A stretch of DNA of 64,000 nt from Verrucomicrobiaceae bacterium UBA1938 (GTDB lineage: Bacteria > Verrucomicrobiota > Verrucomicrobiia > Verrucomicrobiales > Verrucomicrobiaceae), in NCBI GenBank assembly GCA_002336895.1, contig DDFC01000009.1, positions 76,035 through 140,034 of the forward strand, given 5' to 3'. Below are positions 24,456 through 33,522 of the stretch, one piece after another. The position numbers and the translations under genes are program-made. The notes under the pieces were generated by a model, which made no database searches, was not told the origin of the DNA, and saw only the letters and a list, made by a program, of their open reading frames with translations. Position 1 is the first letter of the stretch; every line of letters starts with the position of its first letter.

Positions 24456-26985
24456 TCCAGCGCCACCGGGCAAACTGGAGGTAAAGCACCGGCAGCAGCA
24501 CGAGCGTGAGCACCGTGCCAAAAAGCAGGCCGAAAATGTGCACCGCCGACAGCGGGCGCCAGAGCTCTCCGCCGGTCACCGCCAGTGGGATCAGTCCGCA
24601 CACCGTGGCAAAGACCGTGGCCAGCACCGCGCGCAGGCGCACCAGCGCAGCCCGCATGAGCGCGTGCTCCAGCGCCATGCCCGCAGCGCGCTCCTCCTCG
24701 ATGAAGTCCGACAGCACGATGATGTGACTGACGATGACGCCCGCCAGACTGACGATGCCGATCAGCGCCATGAACCCAAAAGACGCATGCGTGGCCGCCA
24801 TGCCGGCAAACGCGCCGGTCAATCCCAGCGGCACCGTGAGCATGACCACGAGAGATTTCATCACCGAGCGGAACTGGATCATCATCGCCAGCGCGATCAG
24901 GGCGAGGGAGATCTTCAGCACGCGCTCCATCTCACGCTGGCTGGTGGTCAGCTCCCGCTCTTCGCCGCCGAAGGTGATGCCGGAGGCGGGGAAGGACGTG
25001 CGCGCCTTGTTCAGGATGCCTGAGGCCAGCATGCCAAAGGGAGCCAGCGCCTTCACAGTGACCGTGCGCTGCTGATGGATGCGGGTGATGACGCCCGAGT
25101 CGTCATGCACCTTATAGGCCCCCGCCTCACGCAGCGCCTTGGCCACCTGGTCTATCTTTTCCTTCACATCATCACCGCTGATCTCGATCTGGATCGGTGT
25201 CTCCAGCGCGGGGCCCTGCTCGATCTGTTTCACGAGGCAGAGCGCGTCTTGGATCTCGCGGTCAAAGACTTCGCGCAGATGAACGATGAGCACGGGCACA
25301 TCCTCGGCATGGCGAGTGTTCACCAGCACCTGGGCCACATTCGCCGCAGGCTGGCGCGGCAGGACGTTGTAGTAAAACATCGGCGTGCCGCCGCCGCTGA
25401 CGAGGATGGCGCTCTGCACCGCTTCCTCACGCTGCAGTCTGTCGCCGATCTGTGCAGTGACTTTCTGCGTCTGCTCGCTGCTGCTTCCTTCTGGCAGGCG
25501 CAGGTCCACCAGGAACTGGTTGCGCTCCGCCACGGGGAAGAACTGCTTGCCAAAAAATGGAATGAGCGCCGTGCTGGCGCCGAGCAGGCCGTACGCGGCG
25601 ATGATGGTGAGCAGCGGCCTGCGCAGAGCGAACTGCAACGCGCTTTTGTAAAACGGAATGAGGCGATGCAACGGATGCACACCCGTGGCGGCATCAAAGC
25701 CTTTCTGTCCGCGCAGCAGGTAGTAGCCCAGCAGCGGGATGAAGGTCATGGACACAATGCGTGAGGAGACCAGCGCCAGTGTGATGACGATGGGCAGCGA
25801 GATGATGAATGCGCCCATGTCTCCCGGCAGCAGCGCCAGAGGCAGGAAGGCCACGATGTTGATGATGGTGCCGAAGAAGATGGCGCGCCGCAGCTTGAAA
25901 GGCCCCAGCCACGCCGCGATGCCGCGCGGCTGCCCGTCTGCCAGTTCGCGGTTGATCCCGTCCGAGGCCACCACAGGATCATCCACCAGCATGCCCAGCG
26001 AGATGATTAGCGCGGCGATGGAGATCTGCTGCAGCGGCACATGCAGCACTGCCATGCCGCCGAGCGTCATCGCAATCGTGAGTGGAATGGCCACGGCCAC
26101 CACCACCGCCGTGCGCCAGTCCATGAGCAGCAGTGCCACCAGCACGACCACCACCACCGCCTCGATGAAGCAGCGTAGGAATTCACCAATGCGGTGCGCC
26201 GTGGCCGCAGGCTGGTCGGAGACGGTGATCACCTTCACACCCTCCGGCAGCTTGAGGCTGCCGATCTTTGCCAGCACGGCGTCTTTAAAGTCGTGAATGA
26301 TGTTTCCCGCCTTCATCTCCACCGCCACCAGCACGCTTGCTGCGGGCTTCAGCGGGCCGGTGCCCTCGCGGTGCAAGGTGCGCACGCTGTAGCCGGCGGC
26401 CACCATGTCCTCAAAGGACGCGATCATCTCCGGCGCATGCCCAAACTGCCTGATGCGCCCGCTGCTGGGCACGGACCGCAGCGCTTTTTCGATCTCATCC
26501 GCACCCGCTGCGGCCTTTTCTCCCAGCACGGCAAAGAGCAGTGTGGCGGGCAGCTGGTAGTCCGTCTCCAGGCGTGGCTCCAGGCAGCCTTCGGGCAAAG
26601 CCACCGTCTTCAAAATCTCGCGCGTCTTCCGCCACTGCTCTTCAATGGCCTCCTTGCGGTCCGTGAGGAGTCTGATCACGATGGTGGAGACGTTGTCCTG
26701 AGACTGCGACTGCAGTTTTTCCAGCGTGGGCAGGTGCGCCAGCGCGGCCTCCAGCTTGGCCGTCACCTCCTGCTCCATCTGCGCGGCGCTGAGAAGTGGA
26801 TGCACGGTGATGAGCACCGCATCATGTGTGGGAAAGGTGGGGTCCTCCTGCTGCGGCAGGCATTGAAACGACAGCCAGCCCCACACCAGCACGGCAGTCA
26901 TCGCCAGCCAGCCGAGCAGCCGATGCTCCACGAAAAAACGCGTGATGATGGCATTGGCGGGAGCAGGTGTGGAAGACGAATCCAT
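24448..26985 (-). CDS. Compact RND-family (AcrB/HAE1-like) efflux transporter
   Basis: 845 residues from the ATG at 26985 (MDSSSTPAPANAIITRFFVE); longer frames exist upstream but run into the promoter of the divergent gene. Two RND halves are visible: TM1 near 22-40, a porter domain, TM2-6, the TM4 proton relay LGMLVDD (D335-D336), TM7 near 457-473 and TM8-12 at the end. AcrB-type pumps are about 1,030-1,050 residues; the TM4 Asp pair lies about 70 residues earlier here and the second half is about 120 shorter, so both docking (DN/DC) regions appear reduced. No membrane-fusion or outer-membrane partner is adjacent. Convergent with the PKS operon, which it may serve as a lipid exporter. Confidence 0.82.
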   Translation of the reverse strand: MDSSSTPAPANAIITRFFVEHRLLGWLAMTAVLVWGWLSFQCLPQQEDPTFPTHDAVLITVHPLLSAAQMEQEVTAKLEAALAHLPTLEKLQSQSQDNVSTIVIRLLTDRKEAIEEQWRKTREILKTVALPEGCLEPRLETDYQLPATLLFAVLGEKAAAGADEIEKALRSVPSSGRIRQFGHAPEMIASFEDMVAAGYSVRTLHREGTGPLKPAASVLVAVEMKAGNIIHDFKDAVLAKIGSLKLPEGVKVITVSDQPAATAHRIGEFLRCFIEAVVVVVLVALLLMDWRTAVVVAVAIPLTIAMTLGGMAVLHVPLQQISIAALIISLGMLVDDPVVASDGINRELADGQPRGIAAWLGPFKLRRAIFFGTIINIVAFLPLALLPGDMGAFIISLPIVITLALVSSRIVSMTFIPLLGYYLLRGQKGFDAATGVHPLHRLIPFYKSALQFALRRPLLTIIAAYGLLGASTALIPFFGKQFFPVAERNQFLVDLRLPEGSSSEQTQKVTAQIGDRLQREEAVQSAILVSGGGTPMFYYNVLPRQPAANVAQVLVNTRHAEDVPVLIVHLREVFDREIQDALCLVKQIEQGPALETPIQIEISGDDVKEKIDQVAKALREAGAYKVHDDSGVITRIHQQRTVTVKALAPFGMLASGILNKARTSFPASGITFGGEERELTTSQREMERVLKISLALIALAMMIQFRSVMKSLVVMLTVPLGLTGAFAGMAATHASFGFMALIGIVSLAGVIVSHIIVLSDFIEEERAAGMALEHALMRAALVRLRAVLATVFATVCGLIPLAVTGGELWRPLSAVHIFGLLFGTVLTLVLLPVLYLQFARWRWIK

Positions 26986-27079
26986 GCGGGGCTGGGGCTG
27001 CGTCAGTTTTCGTCTCGTCTGGGCGGCTGTGCAATGACGCACGTTGCCCTCTCGTAGGAGTGCATTCATACTGCAGCAC

Positions 27080-28660
27080 ATGATCCGGCCCCACACGCCG
27101 CCAGAAACTCCCGCCGACAAGCCCGCCCGCAGCGGCGAGGCGGCTGGTGCGTGGGCGTCTCCCTGGGAGCTGGATCTGGAGTGGATGGATGCCCCGCCGG
27201 GAAAGAGAATCCGACGCGAGGAACCGAAACAGGCCCCGCCGCCAGCGTCGGCGCGTCAGTATCAGCCCCCTTCATCCCCGCCTGTGCAAAAACCGTCCGC
27301 CCCTTTGGAGGTGGAAAAAAAGCCGTCCACGCCTCTTCAGGCTCCGCCTTCACGGCTGGTGAAAAGGAAGAAGCCCGCCTCTTCCAGCGAGAGCGAGGCC
27401 TCCTGGCCCACGCTCATCATTCTCAGCATGGGGTTGCTGGCCTTTGTCTTCATCATCTGGCTCTACGTGGACGACCAGGCCCCTGGTCTGGACACGGACC
27501 TGCTGACGAACCGTCCTGTCGATCAGGCAGTGGCCATTCAAACTCCGGACAAGCTGCGCAAGTTCCTGGGTTCTTTGGTTCCTTTTGATGACAGTCAGAA
27601 CCGAGGGCGTCCGCCCTGGCTGTGGGATACGCCTTCTCTCTCGCGTGTGGTGCAGGCCAACGGCCTGGCGCTCGAAAACCTGCGCGACCTGCTGGAAGAC
27701 GCTGACTGGCATCCCGCGCACGCGGCCTGGCATGCGGCCGATCCCTGTGCCGATCCGCGCTGGCGTCAGGTCATGGTGCTCAAGCAGGCTGAGGCCGCCT
27801 ACCTCTCCCGCCGCATGCAGGAGGAGGCCGCCTTCACCGCTGCGATCGATCTCGCCGAGCTCGGCTGGCGGCTGGAGCAGCTCTGGGCCTGGCCCTCCTG
27901 CTATCAGCAGGCGCTGGAGGCGCAGAGGCTGGCTGCGCAGACCATGGCCGATCTGCTGCGTCAGACCCGGCTGCCTGAGTCCACGCTGCGTCAGTTTCAG
28001 CGTCAGTTCAGCGTGTGCCAGCCCACACCGGAAATGCTGGTGGGTGCCATGAGCGCCTTTTACGTGCATGAGAAGAAGCTCATCCTCGGGTCCAGGAGCG
28101 GGGAGAATCTGGACGCCATGCCCGGCGGCGTGCAGCTGCGCCGTCCCGGGCGGCTTTTCTTCAAGCCGTATGAAACCCTGCAGCATTTCGCCACAGCCTT
28201 CCGGCAGATCAAATCGGAGGTGCTTTCACCTCTCGCGCTTACCTCCGAGGTTCGGCTCAAGGAGTCCATCTCCAGTGAGGCCTCCTACCAGCCCAATTCC
28301 GCCGGTTTGGCCTACTACCATCAGCGCATGCGGCTTTACACCTCCATGCCTGCCGAGTTTGGTCTGGCTCGCACGCGTGCCAGCCTGATCATCGCCCTGT
28401 TTGCGGTGCGGCGTTGCATCGCCGAAAAGAAATCGGTGCCTTCGAGCCTCGAAGAGCTGCGCACCTTCAACTTCCTGCTCGATCTTCCCACAGATCCCTA
28501 CTGCGGTGCTCCGCTGCAGTACAGCCGCACCAGCGGCCTCATCTGGTCAGTGGGCAGAGATCTCAAGTCCGCCAGCGGCTCGCCTACCGAACCTCCCATG
28601 AGCAACGTCATGGAGCCCACAGTGGAAGTCGGCATCGCCATGGCGGCGGTGGCAAAGTGA
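27080..28660 (+). CDS. Single-pass membrane protein with proline-rich cytoplasmic region
   Basis: 526 residues from the ATG at 27080 (MIRPHTPPETPADKPA). Residues 1-108 are proline/lysine-rich and probably cytoplasmic, one transmembrane helix spans about 109-130 (WPTLIILSMGLLAFVFIIWL), and the rest is helical and extracytoplasmic. The C-terminal part (SLEELRTFNFLLDLPTDPYC, then GAPLQYSRTSGLIWSVGRDL) resembles the end of type II secretion-like pseudopilins. No enzymatic motif. It is divergent from the RND gene (94 bases) and ends one base before the convergent peptide-binding protein. Function unknown. Confidence 0.7.
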   Translation: MIRPHTPPETPADKPARSGEAAGAWASPWELDLEWMDAPPGKRIRREEPKQAPPPASARQYQPPSSPPVQKPSAPLEVEKKPSTPLQAPPSRLVKRKKPASSSESEASWPTLIILSMGLLAFVFIIWLYVDDQAPGLDTDLLTNRPVDQAVAIQTPDKLRKFLGSLVPFDDSQNRGRPPWLWDTPSLSRVVQANGLALENLRDLLEDADWHPAHAAWHAADPCADPRWRQVMVLKQAEAAYLSRRMQEEAAFTAAIDLAELGWRLEQLWAWPSCYQQALEAQRLAAQTMADLLRQTRLPESTLRQFQRQFSVCQPTPEMLVGAMSAFYVHEKKLILGSRSGENLDAMPGGVQLRRPGRLFFKPYETLQHFATAFRQIKSEVLSPLALTSEVRLKESISSEASYQPNSAGLAYYHQRMRLYTSMPAEFGLARTRASLIIALFAVRRCIAEKKSVPSSLEELRTFNFLLDLPTDPYCGAPLQYSRTSGLIWSVGRDLKSASGSPTEPPMSNVMEPTVEVGIAMAAVAK

Positions 28661-30232
28661 TCACTTCCACCGCATGCACCGAAACGGATGGTCATCGATC
28701 ATGTTGGCCTGCACTCCACCGAGCCGGTCGGCGTGGTAAAACTGGACGCCGACGTAGTGGTAGATGGGGATGATGACGCAGTCATCGGTGACGAGGAGTT
28801 TCTCAGCCTGCTGGAAGAGGGTGTTGCGGCGCGTTTGATCGGGTTCACGTGCCGCTGCGGCGATGAGTTCGTCGTACTGCGGGCTGGCCCAGCCGGTGCG
28901 GTTGTTGCCGTTGGTGGAGAGAAACATCTCCAGAAAGGTGCCGGGGTCGTTGTAGTCGCCCACCCAGCTGCTGCGGCAGAGGTGGTAGTTTTTCTCCTTC
29001 ATGGAGTCGAGGTAGATCTTCCACTCCTGCTTGGCCAGATCCACGCTCACGCCGAGGTGCTGCTGCCACATGGCCTGGAGCTCGACCGCGATGTTGCGTT
29101 CCAAGGTCTTGGGGAAATAGAGATGCTCCACGCGGGGGAAGCCTTTGCCGCCGGGGTAGCCCGCCTCCGCCAGAAGCTGGCGCGCACGTTCGGGATCAAA
29201 CTCCGGCCCGGGCGGGGGCTGGTAGTTCTGCCCGGCTCCAGGGGGCGTCAGGCTGAAGGCATTGCGCTCGCCGAGCTGGGTGATTTTTTCGGTGATGCGT
29301 TTGCGGTCGATGGCGAGTGAGAAAGCGAGGCGGATCTTGGGATTGTCAAAGGGGGGGCGGGTGACGTTGAATCGGGTGAAAAAGCTGCCGAGGAAGGGGC
29401 CGGTGTGGAAATAGGGCTGCTGCTTGAGTTTGGCGGTGAGGGAGGTGGGCACCATGCCCTTGTCCATGATGAGGTCTGCCTGGCCGGTGAGGAAGTAGTT
29501 GATCGCTGTGTTCGGCTCCGAGATGGGCAGGATTTCAATGGTCTTCAGCGGCACGTTGGCGGCGTCCCAGTAGCGCTCATTGCGGCGCAGGACGATGCGG
29601 TCGTCCAGCAACCATTCTTCAAGAACGTAGGCGCCGTTGCCAATGAGCGCACCGGGTTTGATCCAGGCGGTGCCGAGCTTTTCAGTGATGTGTCGCGGCA
29701 CAGGGGCAAAGGGGGTGATGGCGCAGAGGTCGATGAAGTACGGCGTGGGGTTTTCCAGCACCACGCGGAGGGTGAGGTCATCGAGTGCGGCCACGCCGAC
29801 CTGAGCGAAGTCTTTGAGCATGCCCTCGTTGAATGCCTGCGCGTTTTTGATGACGTAGAGCTGGCTGGCGTAGTCCGCACCAAAGTCCGGCGAGAGGATG
29901 CGCTGCCAGGAATAGAGGAAGTCCTGCGTGGTGAGCGGCGTGCCGTCGCTCCACAGGGTGCCGGGGCGCAGGTGAAAGGTGTAGGTCTTGCGGTCTGGAG
30001 TCACCTCCCAGCGCTCGGCAAGACCGGGCTGCGGTCTGCCCGCTTCATCGATGCGGCACAGCCCCTCAAACAAAGCGGAGGCCACGCGCATGCCGACTTG
30101 ATCGGTGACGACGTGGGGATCGATGCTTTCGGGCTCCGCACCGTTGATGAAGACGAGGTCTGCGCGTGGGCGTGATTTGCCGCAGGAGACGAAAGCGAGC
30201 AGAAGTGCGGCGGCGAAGGCGAGGCGGGACAC
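28661..30232 (-). CDS. Peptide ABC transporter substrate-binding protein (OppA/DppA family)
   Basis: 523 residues, usual family length. The N-terminus (MSRLAFAAALLLAFVSCGKS) ends in a possible lipobox with C17, so it is likely a lipoprotein. Signature segments of family 5 solute-binding proteins are clear: GAEPESIDPHVVTDQVG, LFEGLC, FHLRPGTLWSDGTPLTTQDF, LAIDRKRITE and LLAEAGYPGGKGFP. It would bind oligopeptides for an ABC importer, but permease and ATPase genes are not in the window, so this is an orphan binding protein. It stands alone on the reverse strand. Confidence 0.9.
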   Translation of the reverse strand: MSRLAFAAALLLAFVSCGKSRPRADLVFINGAEPESIDPHVVTDQVGMRVASALFEGLCRIDEAGRPQPGLAERWEVTPDRKTYTFHLRPGTLWSDGTPLTTQDFLYSWQRILSPDFGADYASQLYVIKNAQAFNEGMLKDFAQVGVAALDDLTLRVVLENPTPYFIDLCAITPFAPVPRHITEKLGTAWIKPGALIGNGAYVLEEWLLDDRIVLRRNERYWDAANVPLKTIEILPISEPNTAINYFLTGQADLIMDKGMVPTSLTAKLKQQPYFHTGPFLGSFFTRFNVTRPPFDNPKIRLAFSLAIDRKRITEKITQLGERNAFSLTPPGAGQNYQPPPGPEFDPERARQLLAEAGYPGGKGFPRVEHLYFPKTLERNIAVELQAMWQQHLGVSVDLAKQEWKIYLDSMKEKNYHLCRSSWVGDYNDPGTFLEMFLSTNGNNRTGWASPQYDELIAAAAREPDQTRRNTLFQQAEKLLVTDDCVIIPIYHYVGVQFYHADRLGGVQANMIDDHPFRCMRWK

Positions 30233-30282
30233 GAGGAAAGGCTAGCACACGGTTGCGTGGGGCCGCAGTGGAAAGATGATGC

Positions 30283-31623
30283 TCATACCATGGCCAGCAA
30301 TTCCTTCAGGCCGTCTAGCACTTTGCGCTCATCTGCACTGATCTTTGAACCCAGGCCGAGAAAGCCGCCTTCGGCTTCCGCTGTTTTTTCGGCAATGGTC
30401 GTTGCAATCTGTTTGTACGCTTGGAGATCCTGCGTTGAGAGGCGCAGAGCAATGAGTTCCAACGCATCGAAGACATACTGTGGTCTTGGAACTGTGCCGG
30501 AAAGAACAATGGGCAAAAGTTTGTCAAAGTTGTCGCTAATGCGTGCTGCGGCCTGAACTGCCGGACCGAGATCAGCCGCCCCGGTCAGGACTTCAATGAT
30601 GTCGGCGAACGCCTTGATTTCTTTGTCGCCTACTTTTCCATCCGCAGTGGCCACGAGGACAAAGGTGGCCACAAGACCCAGGCTGAGGACGTCCCATTCC
30701 TCTTCCGTCAGTTCGGAGTCTTCCTCCGGAACCGGTTCGCCGTGCATGATGGCGGTGATCTTGGTCAGCATCTCGGAGACCATAGGCGGTGCGCCTGGTG
30801 TCATGAAGACTGCACCGAGGCTGTCAAAGAACTGCAAGAAAACCGTCTGCTCTTCGTCACTGAGCTTTTCCTTCATCAGGGCATAGCCCTGTTCAAAGAC
30901 CGGGCGGGAGGACTGCGTGTACTGCACTTCAACCTGCACCAGCATGAACAGTTGGTCGAGGTAACGAATCAACGCATGCACGCAGCAGTTTTGGTTCTCT
31001 GAGGCATAGCCGGCCAGGAGCCAGTGTTTTACCGCCTCGTCATGTTCAGGCCGCGGCGAACCGTGGGAGCCTCCAAGGGTTGCATGGAGGGTGCCAAAGA
31101 CGGCGGCCAGTTGGCGCAACTCCTCCTCGCTGAATCTTTGCAAGGCAGGATCGCTGCCAGGCCAGTAGTCCAAGATGACCAGGTCGTCCGTGAAGCGTTT
31201 GCTGAGCCTGTCATAGCCTGGCATGCCCAGAGCCGGGGCGAGTGTCTGGGCCACTTCAACGGCCGCTGCCGAAGGATGACCGGCATCGTCACGCGTGGCC
31301 GCCATCGCCACTCTGGCAAGCTGGGCACGGAAGCGCATGCTTTCATCCTGCGGCAGCTCCATCAGGAGGGGGCGGATGGCCATGAGCAAAGGACGAGTGT
31401 CAGTGTTTTGGTAGACCTCGTCATAAAGACGACGCCAATTGGCCCTCAGATGGTTCAGGGTGTCAGTATAAGCACAAACGCGGGCATTGGGCCCGGCGGC
31501 CTCTGCAACAAGCCCCATGAAGCGCTGACGGTCGGTGTCGGTAATCTCCGGTTTGGCGCAGGCAATGGCGAGGTGAACAAGAACGGGGGCTTTGGCAAGT
31601 GTATCGTAATCAATCTGAGGCAT
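30283..31623 (-). CDS. TerB-like domain protein of unknown function
   Basis: 446 residues from the ATG at 31623 (MPQIDYDTLAKAPVLVHLAI), preferred over an upstream in-frame ATG. All-helical and cytoplasmic. Near 325-355, VATADGKVGDKEIKAFADII matches the acidic TerB (tellurite resistance) helix-loop-helix, and the C-terminus GFLGLGSKISADERKVLDG repeats the style, so two or three TerB-like modules are plausible. TerB-like proteins are usually linked to metal or stress sensing at the membrane, but no ter genes are nearby. It ends about 50 bases downstream of the start of the OppA-like gene, on the same strand. Confidence 0.6.
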   Translation of the reverse strand: MPQIDYDTLAKAPVLVHLAIACAKPEITDTDRQRFMGLVAEAAGPNARVCAYTDTLNHLRANWRRLYDEVYQNTDTRPLLMAIRPLLMELPQDESMRFRAQLARVAMAATRDDAGHPSAAAVEVAQTLAPALGMPGYDRLSKRFTDDLVILDYWPGSDPALQRFSEEELRQLAAVFGTLHATLGGSHGSPRPEHDEAVKHWLLAGYASENQNCCVHALIRYLDQLFMLVQVEVQYTQSSRPVFEQGYALMKEKLSDEEQTVFLQFFDSLGAVFMTPGAPPMVSEMLTKITAIMHGEPVPEEDSELTEEEWDVLSLGLVATFVLVATADGKVGDKEIKAFADIIEVLTGAADLGPAVQAAARISDNFDKLLPIVLSGTVPRPQYVFDALELIALRLSTQDLQAYKQIATTIAEKTAEAEGGFLGLGSKISADERKVLDGLKELLAMV

Positions 31624-31763
31624 GACGAAAATTCTTATGCAACACCCCACGGTGGGCCGTCGAGAAAAATCGGCATACAAACGCAAAGCTGCTCAAATGC
31701 GTGCGACACTGCAATGAACCGCCTTCCCACAGCGTTCCCAACGTCCCTCCTTTTTCCCTGCCC

Positions 31764-33437
31764 ATGCGCATCCTCTGCCTTTTCTCCCTCCTGGCCGTTT
31801 CCGCCCGTGCGGAACTGAAACTCCCCGCCGTCATCGGCGACAACATGGTGCTGCAGCAAAAGCAGGCCAACCCGCTCTGGGGCTGGGACGCTCCGGGCAC
31901 GGAGGTGACGGTGACCTTTGCTGGACAGACCAAGACCGCCAAGGCGGGTGCTGATGGCAAGTGGACTGTGAAGCTGGACGCCGTGCCCGCCAATGCACAG
32001 CCGGCCACCATCTCCATCAAGGGCAGCAGCTCCAAGGAGTTGAAAAACGTGCTCGTCGGTGAGGTGTGGGTCTGCTCCGGCCAGTCCAACATGGGCTTCA
32101 ACCTCAACAGCACCTGGGATGCAGATCTGGACATCGCGCAGGCCAAGGACGCGCAGCTCCGCCTCATCTCCGTGCCGCAGGTCGGCACGCAGGAGATTCA
32201 GAATGACTTCAAGGGCCAGTGGGAGGAGTGCACCCCCACCACGGCGGCGCAGTTCACCGCTGTGGGTTATCACTTCGGCCGCGTGCTGCGCGAGATGCTC
32301 GGCGTGCCCGTGGGCCTCATCGACAATGCCTGGGGCGGCAGCGCCTGCGAGGCCTGGGTGAAGCGCGATGTGCTGGAAAAAGACCCGCGCTTTGCCTCCA
32401 TCATCGCCCGCTGGAAGCAGACGGAGTCCACGTTCACTCAAGAGGCCTTTGATAAGCAGGTGGCCGAAAACAAGACGAAGGTGGCCGAATGGGTCAAGGC
32501 ACGCAACGAAGCCGCCAAGGCCGGCAAATACTTTACCGCCCAGGCTCCCCGCCCGCCGCAGAACCCGATGACCGGCCAGCACCGCCCCGGCAACTTGTAT
32601 GCGGGTGTGCTCCATCCCACCATCGGCTACGGCATCAAAGGCGCGATCTGGTACCAGGGCGAATCCAATGCCAGCCGCGCCAAGGAATACCGCGATCTCT
32701 TCCCCTTCATGATCGAGCATTGGCGCAAGGAGTGGAAGCAGGGAGACTTCCCCTTCTACTGGGTGCAGCTGGCCGACTTTAAAGCCTACCAGACCGAGCC
32801 CGTGGAAAGCGACTGGGCTGAGCTGCGCGAGGCGCAGACCCTCACCATCCGCAAGCTGCCCCACACCGGCCAGTGCGTCATCACCGACCTGGGCGAAGCC
32901 AACGACATCCATCCCAAAAACAAGCGCGACGTGGCCGAGCGCCTCGCCCGCTGGGCGCTGGTGCAGGACTACGGTCAGAAGCTCGTGTACCGCAGCCCTG
33001 AGCTGAAGGACGCCAAGTTTGAAGGCGGCAAAGCACTTCTCACCTTTGACTACGCCCCGCAGGGCCTGCGCACCGTGGATACCGATGACGTCAAAGGCTT
33101 CGCCATCTGCGGCGAAGACAAGAAATGGGTCTGGGCCAAGGCCAGCATCATCGGCGGTTCCAAAAAAGGCACCAACCAGATCGAAGTCAGCGCCGACGGC
33201 ATCGCCAAGCCCGTGGCCGTGCGCTACGCCTGGGCCGACAATCCCATCTGCAACGTCTTCTCCGCCGAAGGCCTGCCTGTCACGCCCTTCCGTACCGATG
33301 ACTTCCCCATGATCACCGACCCGGCCAATCCAAACAGCGCCGAGGCTCAGAACGCCAAGCGTGCGGAAGAGCTAAAGAAGCTGATGGAGGCAAAAAAAGC
33401 CAACGAGGCCAAAAAGAAGGCCAAGGCCGCGAAGTAG
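31764..33437 (+). CDS. Secreted sialate O-acetylesterase-like SGNH esterase
   Basis: 557 residues from the ATG at 31764, which opens a signal peptide (MRILCLFSLLAVSARA). DNMVLQQKQANPLWGWDAPG is the N-terminal beta domain of the family. The nucleophile is S108 in CSGQSNM, with GVLHPTIGYGIKGAIWYQGE and the Asp/His box DLGEANDIHPKNKRD supplying the rest of the site. Such enzymes remove O-acetyl groups from sialic acid or plant glycans outside the cytoplasm and accompany sulfatases in polysaccharide-degrading Verrucomicrobiota. The last 25 residues are a Lys/Ala-rich tail (KKLMEAKKANEAKKKAKAAK), unusual for this family. Monocistronic by spacing. Confidence 0.87.
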   Translation: MRILCLFSLLAVSARAELKLPAVIGDNMVLQQKQANPLWGWDAPGTEVTVTFAGQTKTAKAGADGKWTVKLDAVPANAQPATISIKGSSSKELKNVLVGEVWVCSGQSNMGFNLNSTWDADLDIAQAKDAQLRLISVPQVGTQEIQNDFKGQWEECTPTTAAQFTAVGYHFGRVLREMLGVPVGLIDNAWGGSACEAWVKRDVLEKDPRFASIIARWKQTESTFTQEAFDKQVAENKTKVAEWVKARNEAAKAGKYFTAQAPRPPQNPMTGQHRPGNLYAGVLHPTIGYGIKGAIWYQGESNASRAKEYRDLFPFMIEHWRKEWKQGDFPFYWVQLADFKAYQTEPVESDWAELREAQTLTIRKLPHTGQCVITDLGEANDIHPKNKRDVAERLARWALVQDYGQKLVYRSPELKDAKFEGGKALLTFDYAPQGLRTVDTDDVKGFAICGEDKKWVWAKASIIGGSKKGTNQIEVSADGIAKPVAVRYAWADNPICNVFSAEGLPVTPFRTDDFPMITDPANPNSAEAQNAKRAEELKKLMEAKKANEAKKKAKAAK

Positions 33438-33502
33438 GACCTGTGCCGATGGCGATTATTTCATCTGCAAACTTGTGTTAGAAGCGGCGGACTGCGTATG
33501 TT

Positions 33503-33519
33503 GGTGACTTCACGTCACC
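33503..33519. promoter_or_regulatory. Inverted repeat immediately upstream of the Deg-like protease
   Basis: GGTGAC-TTCAC-GTCACC, a perfect 6-bp dyad that ends 3 bases before the ATG at 33523, over the position of a ribosome binding site. TTGTGT (33473) and TATGTT (33497) with an 18-base spacer could be a sigma-70 promoter, placing the dyad at the transcript start. It may be an operator or a small translation-control hairpin. Confidence 0.35.
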
Positions 33520-33522
33520 CGC

